Source of the DNA: Chloroflexota bacterium
GTDB taxonomy: Bacteria; Chloroflexota; Anaerolineae; Aggregatilineales; Aggregatilineaceae
Length of the DNA stretch: 64,000 nt
Assembly: GCA_012729765.1 (NCBI GenBank)
Contig: JAAYCM010000074.1
Coordinates: forward strand, 1-64,000
Direction: 5' to 3'
Each line of letters starts with the position of its first letter. The first letter of the stretch is position 1. The notes under the pieces were generated by a model, which had not been told where the DNA came from, ran no database searches, and saw only the letters and a program-made list of their open reading frames with translations. Shown here piece by piece: positions 8,540 through 16,604 of this stretch. Made by a program: the position numbers and the translations under genes.

Positions 8540-9019
8540 ATGACGGCTCTTACCAGCATGACCCATCAGGAGAGCGTGCAGGCGTTCCTGGCGCAGAAGC
8601 GAATCGCGGTGACGGGACTCTCGCGCACGAAGGACAGCGGAGCGGGATCGATCTATCTGAAGCTGCGCGAGCATGGCTACGAGGTGTTCCCGATCCACCC
8701 CCAGGCCGAGGCGCTGCATGGCGATCAGTGCTATCCTGATCTGAGCGCGATCCCCGGCGGCGTGGATGCCGTATTTATCATGAACAGCCCGGATATCTCC
8801 GAAACGATCGTGCGCGAGGCGGTCCGGTTGGGCATCAAGCACATCTGGATGCACAACAACGTCCTCGCGCCGTCAAGCGTTGCGAAGACTGCCGCTGATG
8901 AAGCGCGAGCGGCTGGAGTGAATGTGATCTCGGTCGGCTGCCCGATGATGTTCCTGACACCGGACTTCTTCCATAAGGGGCTGGGCTGGCTGCTGCGCGC
9001 CACCCGGCGCATGAAATAG
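8540..9019 (+). CDS. CoA-binding domain protein (YccU-type)
   Basis: The 159-residue protein matches the small CoA-binding family with a Rossmann fold: IAVTGLSRTKDSGAGSIYLKLREHGYEVFPIHP, then VDAVFIMNSPD and HIWMHNNV. It corresponds to the CoA-binding module of succinyl-CoA synthetase alpha or of NDP-forming acyl-CoA synthetases, without the catalytic parts. The role of single-domain members is unknown. I start at 8540, after a GAGG box; ATG 8516 would add 8 residues. A bidirectional terminator follows. Confidence 0.85.
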   Translation: MTALTSMTHQESVQAFLAQKRIAVTGLSRTKDSGAGSIYLKLREHGYEVFPIHPQAEALHGDQCYPDLSAIPGGVDAVFIMNSPDISETIVREAVRLGIKHIWMHNNVLAPSSVAKTAADEARAAGVNVISVGCPMMFLTPDFFHKGLGWLLRATRRMK

Positions 9020-9047
9020 CATCTATTCCGCTTACGTGAAAAACAAA

Positions 9048-9077
9048 CTGCCCGGACCATGTGATCCGGGCAGCTTT
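9048..9077. terminator. Bidirectional rho-independent terminator
   Basis: A perfect 9-bp stem CTGCCCGGA/TCCGGGCAG (9048-9056 with 9065-9073) has an 8-nt loop, CTTTTAT on the plus side and AAAAACAAA on the other side. It can stop both the CoA-binding gene and the convergent tRNA transcript. Confidence 0.85.
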
Positions 9078-9090
9078 TATTTGTTCGGTG

Positions 9091-9163
9091 TGCCGAGGCC
9101 CAGACTTGAACTGGGGACTCCTTGATTTTCAGTCAAGTGCTCTACCAACTGAGCTACCTCGGC
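9091..9163 (-). tRNA. tRNA-Phe (GAA)
   Basis: The minus strand gives a complete 73-nt cloverleaf: acceptor GCCGAGG/CCTCGGC with discriminator A, D-arm AGCTCAGTTGGTAGAGC, anticodon stem CTTGA/TCAAG around loop CTGAAAA with anticodon GAA, and TPsiC arm with GTTCAAGTC. The CCA end is not encoded. It lies between crtB and a bidirectional terminator. Confidence 0.97.
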
Positions 9164-9191
9164 GTGTTCCAGGGTTCACCTGGAACGCTGT

Positions 9192-10208
9192 TTATTCTAG
9201 CGTGTTCTCCCCCTGTGTCAATGGCTGATTCCATGAATCCACGCGGGGGGCGCGCCCCTGCTCAACCGGGGCAAACTGGCGGACCTGCCACCATGCCCGC
9301 GCCAGCAGCGCGAATTTGCGGGAACGGTTCGCACCGGCACGCCGGGTAAAGACGTCGTAGCCGTTGCGCCGGATGCCGGGCAGGATCGCATGGTACAGCT
9401 CCAGCGCGCTCATGACGCCCAGGCGACCTGTGGCGAGATGGGCAACGCCCGACCGGGCCTGTTCATAATAGCGCTCGGTGCGCTCAAACTCGAACTCCAG
9501 CAGATCGCGGAAGCGTGCATCGATGCGCTGCGCTGCCAGATCGCTCTCGCTGATGCCGAAGCGGTCGAGGTCTTCACGCGGGATATAGACACGGCCCCGC
9601 CGCCAGTCCTCGCCGATGTCACGCCAGAAGTTGCTGAGCTGCATGGCGTGCGAGAGCGCGTCGGCGGCGGGGTAGGCATCCGCGATGTGCGGCGAGGTCG
9701 TGCCGAGGATATGGGTCATGATGCGCCCCACCGGCACGGCGCTGCCTTCCATATAATGCAGCAGGTCGTCATAGGTGGCGAAGCGCGTAATCGTCAGGTC
9801 CTCGATCATGGCGCGGAAGTAGTGGTTGAGCAGGTCGGGCGAGATGCCCAGCGTATGCGCCGTGTGCACATAGGCGCGCAGCACGGGATAGGGGCTGTCG
9901 CCTGTCTCGAAGGCGCGCCAATAACTGCTCTGCCAGTCCTCGATCGCGGCCAGGGGCGACTCAAACCCGTAATGCCCGACATCCACCCGGTCATCCCCGA
10001 CGCGCATTACGGCATACAGCGCGGCGACGTGGTGCATCTTGCCGGGGGGCAGCACCCGACTGGCAAACGAATAGTTCTTGCTGGCCGCCTGCATGATCTG
10101 AAAGCAAGCGAGGTAGTCGGCGGTGGGAGTAGGTGAAAGCTGGCGTCCCGCTCCAGGAATGGCGAGAGAAGGCAGAATGCCGCCAGGCTTGTTGATATCT
10201 AGTTCCAT
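9192..10208 (-). CDS. crtB: Phytoene synthase (squalene/phytoene synthase family)
   Basis: The 338-residue protein carries both Asp-rich prenyl-diphosphate motifs: DDRVD (72-76) and the second within SNFWRDIGEDWRRGRVYIP (RDIGED 196-201). It condenses two geranylgeranyl diphosphates to phytoene, the first committed carotenoid step. Its ATG overlaps the end of crtI by 10 nt, so crtI-crtB form a translationally coupled pair. The long DWRRGR region and the crtI partner favour phytoene over squalene synthase. The N-terminus of about 28 residues before TADYLACFQ is not conserved. Confidence 0.95.
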   Translation of the reverse strand: MELDINKPGGILPSLAIPGAGRQLSPTPTADYLACFQIMQAASKNYSFASRVLPPGKMHHVAALYAVMRVGDDRVDVGHYGFESPLAAIEDWQSSYWRAFETGDSPYPVLRAYVHTAHTLGISPDLLNHYFRAMIEDLTITRFATYDDLLHYMEGSAVPVGRIMTHILGTTSPHIADAYPAADALSHAMQLSNFWRDIGEDWRRGRVYIPREDLDRFGISESDLAAQRIDARFRDLLEFEFERTERYYEQARSGVAHLATGRLGVMSALELYHAILPGIRRNGYDVFTRRAGANRSRKFALLARAWWQVRQFAPVEQGRAPRVDSWNQPLTQGENTLE

Positions 10209-11680
10209 TCCCGGAGAATCCTTTCTGTGACCAGGCGGGCCGAGAGCAGCACCATCGGCATACCGACTCCAGGATAAGTGCCCTGTCCAACGAAATAGAG
10301 GCCCTGGATGTCACGTGCTTTGTTGTGCGGACGAAAGTAGGATGACTGGAAGAAACCGTGCGAGAACGATCCGAAGGCGGTGCCGTGCACGGCGTTGATG
10401 CCCTGCTCGAAATCGACCGGCGTGTATTCCCGCTCCCATACGATATGCGCGCGCAAGTCAGGATCGACCAGCCGCTCGATCTGCGTCAAAAGCTGCTCGC
10501 GGACCACCGGCGCGGCCTCGTTCCAGTCCACCGATCCCTGCAAGTTGGGCATGGGGGCCAGCACATAAATCAGGCTGTGTCCTTCCGGCGCAAGCGATGG
10601 ATCGGTGACGGTCGGCAGATTGAGATGGAACGATGGCGCGGCGGGCAGTGTGCGGGTCTTGAAGATCGCGTCGAGATTGGCGCGGTAATCTTCGGAGAAG
10701 TAGAGCGCCTGGTGCCGCATGTGGGAGTAAGTCTTGTCCACACCCAGATAGAGCAGATAGCCAGAGCAGGCATACTGCATCTTGTCCAGCCGGCGATCGG
10801 TGTACTGCTTGCGATAGGCAGCCGGCACCAGCTTCTTATAGGTGTAGGGCAGGTCAGCATTGGAGACGACCATATCGGCCCGCACCACCTCGCCCGATTC
10901 GAGCCGGACTCCCACCGCGCGCCCCGCCTCGATCACGATCTCCTGCACCGGCGTCCCCAGGCAGATCTGCGCGCCCAGCTGCTCGGCCAGCGCGACCATA
11001 TCCTCGACGATGCTGTAGATGCCGCCGCGCGGATACCACATCCCGCGCGCGAGATCGGCGTAGGTGATCAGGCTGTACATTGCCAGGGCGTCGAATGGCG
11101 ACAGGCCCAGGAACATCGAGTGGAATGAGAAGGCTTTGCGCAGCTTGTCAGACTTGAAATAGTGCCCGACCTGTTTGTAGAGGCGCCGGTGCGAGCCGGT
11201 ACGCAGCAGGCGAAGCCCGGCTCTGGGATTGGCAATATCGGTGATATGGTCGTAGTTGCGGACGACGAAGTCCATCCCCAGCGCATACTTGCGCGCCCCG
11301 GCCCCGATAAAGTCGAACAGGCTCTCGGCTGCGCCCGGCTCGATCCGCTCGACTTCCGCCGCAAGCTCGGCCATATTCGCGTACAGATCGACGTGTGTAT
11401 CGTCGTGAAAGTAGATGCGGTAATTCGGGTCGATCTGGATCATGTCCAGGCGGCGGTTCATATCCTGCCCGACAGCCGCGTAGGTTTCTTCGAAGGTATC
11501 CTTCATGACCAGGATGGTCGGGCCAGTATCGACGCGGAATCCATGCTCCTCGATGACGCTGCTACGGCCACCGGGGCGAGTCTGTTTTTCGAATAGGGTA
11601 ACCTGAAATCCCGCGTGCTGGAGCCGGAGTGCGGCTGCCAGACCGCCCAGTCCCGAGCCGATGATGATGACTGATGTCAT
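10199..11680 (-). CDS. crtI: Phytoene desaturase
   Basis: This 493-residue flavoprotein starts with the FAD-binding motif IIIGSGLGGLAAALRLQHAGF and the following EKQTRPGGRSS, and ends with the CrtI signature YFVGQGTYPGVGMPMVLLSARL. CrtI enzymes desaturate phytoene stepwise to lycopene at the membrane using FAD. It is the first gene of the minus-strand crtI-crtB pair and diverges from the carotenoid modification genes starting at 12049. Desaturation number cannot be predicted, but the lycopene cyclase downstream implies lycopene or neurosporene as product. Confidence 0.95.
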   Translation of the reverse strand: MTSVIIIGSGLGGLAAALRLQHAGFQVTLFEKQTRPGGRSSVIEEHGFRVDTGPTILVMKDTFEETYAAVGQDMNRRLDMIQIDPNYRIYFHDDTHVDLYANMAELAAEVERIEPGAAESLFDFIGAGARKYALGMDFVVRNYDHITDIANPRAGLRLLRTGSHRRLYKQVGHYFKSDKLRKAFSFHSMFLGLSPFDALAMYSLITYADLARGMWYPRGGIYSIVEDMVALAEQLGAQICLGTPVQEIVIEAGRAVGVRLESGEVVRADMVVSNADLPYTYKKLVPAAYRKQYTDRRLDKMQYACSGYLLYLGVDKTYSHMRHQALYFSEDYRANLDAIFKTRTLPAAPSFHLNLPTVTDPSLAPEGHSLIYVLAPMPNLQGSVDWNEAAPVVREQLLTQIERLVDPDLRAHIVWEREYTPVDFEQGINAVHGTAFGSFSHGFFQSSYFRPHNKARDIQGLYFVGQGTYPGVGMPMVLLSARLVTERILREWN

Positions 11681-12048
11681 ATGATACGCGCCTTTGTGAC
11701 TGAGTTCACTATACTACTTCTACGCAGCCTATGCCTGGTTAGTTGTGTTTTCGAGTAAGACTGCTGCAGTCCATCTCCTTCAAGAGGATAATGCATTAAA
11801 ATCCATCTCGACAAACGGGCCTTACCTCGATTCCTGAGAGTTTTGTAAGAGTAGATTGAGAAAGTCATTAAACCAGCCTCCATAGAAAGGGTGATTACGC
11901 GAGCCATATGTTTGGATTCAAGCATGTTTAGCCTTCCCTTAAGCTTCGCTGAGAAGTTGATTAAGCGACGTATGGGCGCAGGGCTTATGCCCGGCTATGA
12001 TCTGACCAGGGAACCCATACAATGAGTTAGAGACAAAGGCTGACGAGT
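11681..12048. promoter_or_regulatory. Divergent control region between crtI and the carotenoid modification genes
   Basis: This 368-nt region separates the two carotenoid transcription units and must hold promoters for both. It is AT-richer than its surroundings. A TATAGT-like -10 box on the minus strand (around 11711-11716) is the best candidate for crtI. A small GGGC-TTA-TGCCC inverted repeat lies near 11980. I could not identify a known operator such as a CarH or LitR site. A short minus-strand frame at 11677-11925 ends at an ATGA overlap with crtI but looks non-coding. Confidence 0.4.
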
Positions 12049-12558
12049 GTGGAATCGATCAAAGAACTGCGAACTTCTCCGCACCGAACGGAACTGCCGC
12101 CCACCCGAATGCTGGTATTTGATGTGTTTCGCTACCAGATGCGCATCCTGCCGGTGCTGCTGGGCTGGGGATTGGGCAGTATAGCTGCGGGCTGGCTGTG
12201 GTGGCGCAGCCGGCACCCCCTGGTGCGCGGCGCAGGCGTGCAGTTCGTCGTCTGGGGCGCGATTGACGCGTTGATCGGGCTGATCGGGCTGCGCCTGGCG
12301 CTCGATAATGCCGCCCGGCTGGCCGATGGCGCGATGACGCTGCCGGAGCACGACCAGCAGACCCGGCGCTTCGAGCAGGTCCTGCTGATTAATGCCGCGC
12401 TCGACGTGCTGTATATGCTCAGCGGCGCGTGGATGGCACGGCACTATCGGGATCGTGAGTGGCGGCGCGGTATGGGCTGGGGCATCGTGCTGCAAGGTGC
12501 CTTCCTGTTTTTCTTCGATTTAGTGAACGGCCTGATCGTTCACCGCAAACGGGCGTGA
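12049..12558 (+). CDS. Small four-helix membrane protein in the carotenoid cluster
   Basis: This protein of 169 residues begins at a GTG. It has about four hydrophobic segments (around 30-55, 62-82, 108-125 and 140-160) and resembles the uncharacterised DUF6992-type membrane proteins often found beside bacterial carotenoid genes; this family assignment is from memory of the pattern and not verified. It is 9 nt upstream of the lycopene cyclase and in the same direction, so it is probably cotranscribed. No catalytic motif is visible. A role in carotenoid assembly or transport is speculation. Confidence 0.7.
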   Translation: MESIKELRTSPHRTELPPTRMLVFDVFRYQMRILPVLLGWGLGSIAAGWLWWRSRHPLVRGAGVQFVVWGAIDALIGLIGLRLALDNAARLADGAMTLPEHDQQTRRFEQVLLINAALDVLYMLSGAWMARHYRDREWRRGMGWGIVLQGAFLFFFDLVNGLIVHRKRA

Positions 12559-12567
12559 TGGGATCTA

Positions 12568-13404
12568 ATGACCTATTTCGAGATACTGGTGATATTCATC
12601 GGTCCGCCTTTGGCCCTGCTGGCCGGATGGGCGTGGTGGGATGCGCGGCGTGGACGGCGGATGGGGGCCGGGCTGAATGGCAGCCGCGCGGCGACCGTCG
12701 TGGTTGCACATGTGGTGATCGCGCTGTTGTATACGACGCCCTGGGATAACTATCTGGTGGCGACGCGCGTGTGGTGGTATGACCCTGATCTGGTCACAGG
12801 GCTGACACTTGGTTGGGTGCCGATTGAGGAGTACACCTTTTTTGTGCTGCAAAGCCTGTTCAGTGGGCTGATGCTGCTCACGCTCGCGCGCCGGGTGTTG
12901 GTCCGACCGCCGGCCATCCGTCCTTCACTGGCGCTGCGCCAGGTGACAACGGCTGCCGCGGGTGTGATCTGGATCGCGTCGGTGGCGCTGCTGCTCTCTG
13001 GCTGGCAGCCGGGCGTCTACCTGGGTCTGATCCTGGTGTGGGCCTTGCCGCCGGTGATTACACAGTTGTATTTCGGCGCGGATATTTTGCGCGCGCACGC
13101 CCGGCTGGTGGTGCTGGCGATTCTGCTGCCGACCATCTATCTCTGCGTGACGGATACAGTTGCGATCGAGGCCGGAACCTGGACGATCGATCCGGCACAG
13201 TCTACCGGGATCATGCTGGCGGGCGTCCTGCCTATGGAAGAAGCCTTGTTCTTCCTGATAACCAACGTCCTGCTGGTCTTCGGCATGACGCTGATGCTGG
13301 ACGGCGAGAGCGTGGTGCGTGTGCAGGCGTGGCGTCAGACTGTGATGCAGTGGTTAGAGAGCAAGGAGCGTCTCAAGGCGGCGGGGCAAGATGACGGTCA
13401 ATAG
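12568..13404 (+). CDS. crtYcd: Lycopene cyclase, fused CrtYc-CrtYd type
   Basis: This 278-residue integral membrane protein has two homologous halves, each with the lycopene-cyclase-domain signature: N-terminal TPWDNYLVATRVWWY...GWVPIEEYTFF and C-terminal TDTVAIEAGTWTID...AGVLPMEEALFFLI. Actinobacteria carry these halves as separate CrtYc and CrtYd subunits; the fused form resembles archaeal and fungal (CarR) domains. It forms beta-ionone rings on lycopene. Together with CruF downstream a monocyclic product (gamma-carotene type) is likely. Its end overlaps the cruF start by 14 nt. Confidence 0.9.
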   Translation: MTYFEILVIFIGPPLALLAGWAWWDARRGRRMGAGLNGSRAATVVVAHVVIALLYTTPWDNYLVATRVWWYDPDLVTGLTLGWVPIEEYTFFVLQSLFSGLMLLTLARRVLVRPPAIRPSLALRQVTTAAAGVIWIASVALLLSGWQPGVYLGLILVWALPPVITQLYFGADILRAHARLVVLAILLPTIYLCVTDTVAIEAGTWTIDPAQSTGIMLAGVLPMEEALFFLITNVLLVFGMTLMLDGESVVRVQAWRQTVMQWLESKERLKAAGQDDGQ

Positions 13405-14194
13405 GGGGCGGCTGCAGGTAGGGGGGTGGCCGGCGGATCCTGATCGCCGGATAAGTCGCTGGCTGGCAGCGCTCGCGGCGTGGGTGCTGATCTGGATCGC
13501 AACTCCCATCGCCGGACGAGTAGTGGGCGATGAGATTATCCCGGCGATAGTAACGCTCGGCGTGGTGGCGCAGGCCATCACAACACTGGCGGCATTGGCG
13601 AGTGCGTGGAGCCAGAAACGGATCGCGCGCGCGGCTGCGATCGTCCTGGTCGGCGCGTGGGCGGTTGAAGCGCTGGGTGTCGCGACCGGGTTCCCCTTTG
13701 GGCACTATGATTATACGGATGTGCTCTGGCCGCAGGTGGCCGGAGTGCCGCTGCTGATCCCGCTGGCATGGTTGATGATGCTGCCCCCGGCCTGGGCGGT
13801 GGTTGCAGCGCTGTTGGGTGAGCATCGGGCGGATGGCTGGCCGTATCGGATCACCTTTGCCGCGCTCAGCGGATTGGCGTTTACTGCCTGGGACCTCTAC
13901 CTCGATCCGCAGATGGTCGGGTGGGGCCTGTGGACCTGGGATGTGCCAGGGGCGTACTTTGGCATCCCCTGGGTTAACTTCGCGGGCTGGTGGGTCGCGT
14001 CGAGCCTGTTCACGCTGCTGGTTCGGCCCCAGGGCTTGCCGGTTCGCCCACTGATGGTAATGTATACCCTCGTTTGGGGGTTCCAGTTGATCGGGCTGGG
14101 AGTCTTCTGGGGCCAGCCTGGTCCGGCCCTGGCGGGCTTTGTGGGGATGGGGGTCTTCGTGCTGAACGCGTGGCGGCAGGAGACGCAGCGGTGA
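13391..14194 (+). CDS. cruF: Carotenoid 1',2'-hydratase CruF-like membrane protein
   Basis: The 267-residue multi-pass protein matches the CruF / bisanhydrobacterioruberin hydratase family (DUF422): EALGVATGFPFGHYDYTD, the AWDLYLDPQMV motif and GIPWVNFAGWW are characteristic. These enzymes add water to the 1',2' double bond of the open psi end of gamma-carotene, making the hydroxyl that is later glycosylated. About eight hydrophobic segments are seen. It overlaps crtYcd by 14 nt and plsY by 4 nt (GTGA), showing translational coupling. Confidence 0.9.
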   Translation: MTVNRGRLQVGGWPADPDRRISRWLAALAAWVLIWIATPIAGRVVGDEIIPAIVTLGVVAQAITTLAALASAWSQKRIARAAAIVLVGAWAVEALGVATGFPFGHYDYTDVLWPQVAGVPLLIPLAWLMMLPPAWAVVAALLGEHRADGWPYRITFAALSGLAFTAWDLYLDPQMVGWGLWTWDVPGAYFGIPWVNFAGWWVASSLFTLLVRPQGLPVRPLMVMYTLVWGFQLIGLGVFWGQPGPALAGFVGMGVFVLNAWRQETQR

Positions 14195-14790
14195 GCTGGC
14201 TGCTCTGGACGCTGATTGCGTTTGCTGCCGGCTCGATTCCCTTCTCGCTGCTGGTGGGCCGGTGGGCGCTGAACCTGGATATTCGCGCCGTTGGGGATCG
14301 CAACCCCGGTGCGACCAATGTGATCCGCGCGGGCGGGTGGCGCTGGGGCGCGCTGGCACTGCTGCTGGATTATCTGAAGGGCGCACTGCCGGTCGGGATC
14401 GCCTGGTTTTTGGCGGGCGTGCAGGGATGGCTGATCGCGCCGGTGGCGCTCGCGCCGGTGGCAGGACATGCCTTTTCGCCCTGGCTGGGGTGGCGCGGCG
14501 GTAAGGCAGTTGCGGCAACTTTCGGCATTTGGTCGGGTCTGACGCTCGGTTATGTACCAACGATTTTGGGGCTGATGTTGGGGATTGGTGTCCAGATTTT
14601 CACGGCGAGCGGGTGGGCCGTCATATTTGCGATGGTGACACTCGGCGTCCATCTGGTGATTTTCAACCCCGACCCCGTCCTGTTGGCGGTGTGGGTGGGA
14701 AACCTGGGGATTCTGGTGTGGAAGCATCGCCAGGAACTGCGTTACACGCCGGAAATGAAACCGGGTTTGTTCAGGCGAGAGGCCGCGTGA
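14191..14790 (+). CDS. plsY: Glycerol-3-phosphate acyltransferase PlsY-like
   Basis: This 199-residue membrane protein has the three PlsY motifs: GSIPFSLLVGRW near the N-terminus, the loop DIRAVGDRNPGATNVIRAGG, and GHAFSPWLGWRGGKAVAATFG. PlsY transfers the acyl group of acyl-phosphate to glycerol-3-phosphate in phospholipid synthesis. Here it is inserted between cruF and the carotenoid-type glycosyltransferase and overlaps both (GTGA at 14191, TGATG at 14788-14792). This may be the housekeeping gene caught in the operon, or a paralogue acting on the carotenoid glycoside; the motifs favour normal PlsY chemistry. Confidence 0.9.
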   Translation: MSWLLWTLIAFAAGSIPFSLLVGRWALNLDIRAVGDRNPGATNVIRAGGWRWGALALLLDYLKGALPVGIAWFLAGVQGWLIAPVALAPVAGHAFSPWLGWRGGKAVAATFGIWSGLTLGYVPTILGLMLGIGVQIFTASGWAVIFAMVTLGVHLVIFNPDPVLLAVWVGNLGILVWKHRQELRYTPEMKPGLFRREAA

Positions 14791-15926
14791 TGGTGGTCTG
14801 GCTCGGCATCACACTGGTCCTGAGCGTGATCGGGGCAATCGCGGTGGTCAACACGCTGACATTTCCGCGCCTGCGTCGGCAGCGTCCGCAGGCCGCACCG
14901 CCTATCTCGCTGCTGGTTCCCGCCCGCAACGAGCGCGCCGTCATAGGTGAAACCGTACGCTCCCTGCTGGCCCAGGACTATCCCGAATTCGAGGTGATCG
15001 TGCTGGACGACCAGTCCGAGGACGGCACCGGCGCGATCGCACAGGCAGCGGCGGCGGATGACCCGCGCTTTCGCCTTCTCAGCGGTGTGCCGCTGCCGCC
15101 GGGCTGGATTGGCAAAAACTGGGCCTGTCACCAGTTGGCCGGGGCCGCCAGCGGCGATATTCTGGTGTTTGCCGATGCCGACGTGCGCTGGCAGCCGGAC
15201 GCCCTGGCCGCTCTCGTGGCTCAATTCGAGCGGCACAGCGCGGATCTGCTGGCCGTTTGGCCGACACAAATCACGCACACCTGGGGAGAACGCCTGACGG
15301 TTTCGCTGCTCGCGCTGGTGGTGTTCGGCTACCTGCCGGAACTGCTGGTTCGGCGTTCGCCGTGGGCGAGCCTGGCTGCCGCGAACGGGCAGTGCCTGGC
15401 CTTCCGGCGCGAGGCATACGCGGCTGTGGGGGGGCACGCTGCGGTCCGGCACCGTATCGTTGAGGATGTAGCGCTGGCGCGGCAGATCAAGCGCCAAGGG
15501 CGGCGGTTGGTGATGGTATTGGATGATGGGCTGATCACCTGCCATATGTACCAGGGCTGGTCGTCTGCGCGCGATGGATTTGCCAAGAATATCATTGCCG
15601 GATACGGCGGGCTGCTGCCCCTGCTGCTGGCCACCATCTTTCATTGGCTGGTCTTTTTCGCGCCCTGGGTCTGGCTGGGGCTGGGCTGGGCACTCGATCT
15701 CGGCCCGCATTGGCCCGGATGGCCGCTGGCGCTGGTCGCGCTGGGGGTTGGCGTGCGTGCACTCTCGGCTGGGGCATCGGGGCAGCGAATGCGTGATGCC
15801 GTGTGGATGCCGGTTTCCGTGCTGCTGATGACGGCGATCGCCGCCCGTGCAATCTGGTGGCGGGTGCGCTACGGCGGGCCGCGCTGGAAAGGTCGTTCAA
15901 TCCTGGCATCGAAGGGAGTACGATAG
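14790..15926 (+). CDS. Family 2 glycosyltransferase, CruG/CrtQ-like
   Basis: A GT-A glycosyltransferase of 378 residues with an N-terminal membrane helix, ISLLVPARNERAVIGETVRSLL, the nucleotide-binding DDQSEDGT and the metal-binding DADVRW (DxD), a later EDVALA acid and QGWSSARDGFAKN, and three C-terminal membrane helices. This architecture is that of CruG and CrtQ-type carotenoid glycosyltransferases and of 4,4'-diaponeurosporenoate glycosyltransferase. Context next to CruF indicates glycosylation of the 1'-hydroxyl. The start ATG at 14790 overlaps the plsY stop; a GTG one codon upstream is also possible. Confidence 0.85.
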   Translation: MVVWLGITLVLSVIGAIAVVNTLTFPRLRRQRPQAAPPISLLVPARNERAVIGETVRSLLAQDYPEFEVIVLDDQSEDGTGAIAQAAAADDPRFRLLSGVPLPPGWIGKNWACHQLAGAASGDILVFADADVRWQPDALAALVAQFERHSADLLAVWPTQITHTWGERLTVSLLALVVFGYLPELLVRRSPWASLAAANGQCLAFRREAYAAVGGHAAVRHRIVEDVALARQIKRQGRRLVMVLDDGLITCHMYQGWSSARDGFAKNIIAGYGGLLPLLLATIFHWLVFFAPWVWLGLGWALDLGPHWPGWPLALVALGVGVRALSAGASGQRMRDAVWMPVSVLLMTAIAARAIWWRVRYGGPRWKGRSILASKGVR

Positions 15927-15928
15927 GG

Positions 15929-16477
15929 ATGGGTCTCGATTACAAGCGCCTGAGCAAGACAATTGCCCGCGCGCTGCGCCATGCGCCGGAGCAGTTTGGC
16001 CTGGAACTGGATGCCGAGGGCTGGACGCCGGTTGAGGACCTGCTGGCAGCGCTGCGTGGGCGGAATCCCGCCTGGGCGCATCTGACCGAAGACGATCTGC
16101 ACCAGATGATGGCGAGCGCGACCAAGCAGCGCTATGAGCTGTGCGAGGGCCGGATTCGCGCCCTTTATGGGCACTCAGTTTCGGAGCGCGTCGAGAAAGA
16201 GGCGGTCGAGCCGCCCGCATTCCTGTATCACGGCACATCGCCCCACGCGGCAGAACTGATCCTGCAAGACGGGCTGCGACCCATGCGGCGCCAGTTCGTC
16301 CACCTCTCGACCGACGAGGCCACCGCGCGCATGGTTGGCCAGCGCAAAGCGCCCCAGCCGGTCATCCTGAAGATTCAGGCGGGTGAGGCGCACCGCGCCG
16401 GAGTCGCGTTTTATCATGGCAACGAGGATATCTGGCTGGCGGATAGCATCCCACCGCAGTTCATCGCGACGTTGTGA
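15929..16477 (+). CDS. kptA: RNA 2'-phosphotransferase (KptA/Tpt1)
   Basis: The 182-residue protein has both Tpt1 parts: the N-terminal winged-helix lobe (LSKTIARALRHAPEQFGLELDAEGW) and the NAD-binding lobe with FLYHGTSPHAAELILQDGL, FVHLSTDEATARMVGQRK and a terminal GNEDIWLADSIPPQFI. The conserved Arg and His residues (R17, H18, and the His of YHGT) are present. KptA removes a 2'-phosphate from RNA with NAD+, forming ADP-ribose 1'',2''-cyclic phosphate. It follows the glycosyltransferase by 2 nt, so it appears to ride in the carotenoid operon without obvious functional link. Confidence 0.93.
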   Translation: MGLDYKRLSKTIARALRHAPEQFGLELDAEGWTPVEDLLAALRGRNPAWAHLTEDDLHQMMASATKQRYELCEGRIRALYGHSVSERVEKEAVEPPAFLYHGTSPHAAELILQDGLRPMRRQFVHLSTDEATARMVGQRKAPQPVILKIQAGEAHRAGVAFYHGNEDIWLADSIPPQFIATL

Positions 16478-16546
16478 GTGGGCCGCGCCAAACGGCATGC
16501 TTTTTCGCGTGCATCCTCACCCGGCGCGCCAGGGCCGCTGCCGGTT

Positions 16547-16555
16547 TGTTATAAT
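16547..16555 (+). promoter_or_regulatory. Extended -10 promoter for the radical SAM gene
   Basis: TGTTATAAT (extended -10, perfect TATAAT at 16550-16555) lies 49 nt before the ATG at 16605. No -35 match exists at 17 nt, as expected for extended -10 promoters. Confidence 0.6.
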
Positions 16556-16604
16556 CCCATACTCTAAAGGAAGCTGAACATTATTTTCGAAGGTACAGTG
16601 CATC

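Noticed and set aside
11677-11925. Minus-strand 82-codon frame ending with an ATGA overlap with crtI
   Set aside because: Composition is AT-rich and basic with no family resemblance or ribosome site; it lies in the expected promoter region.
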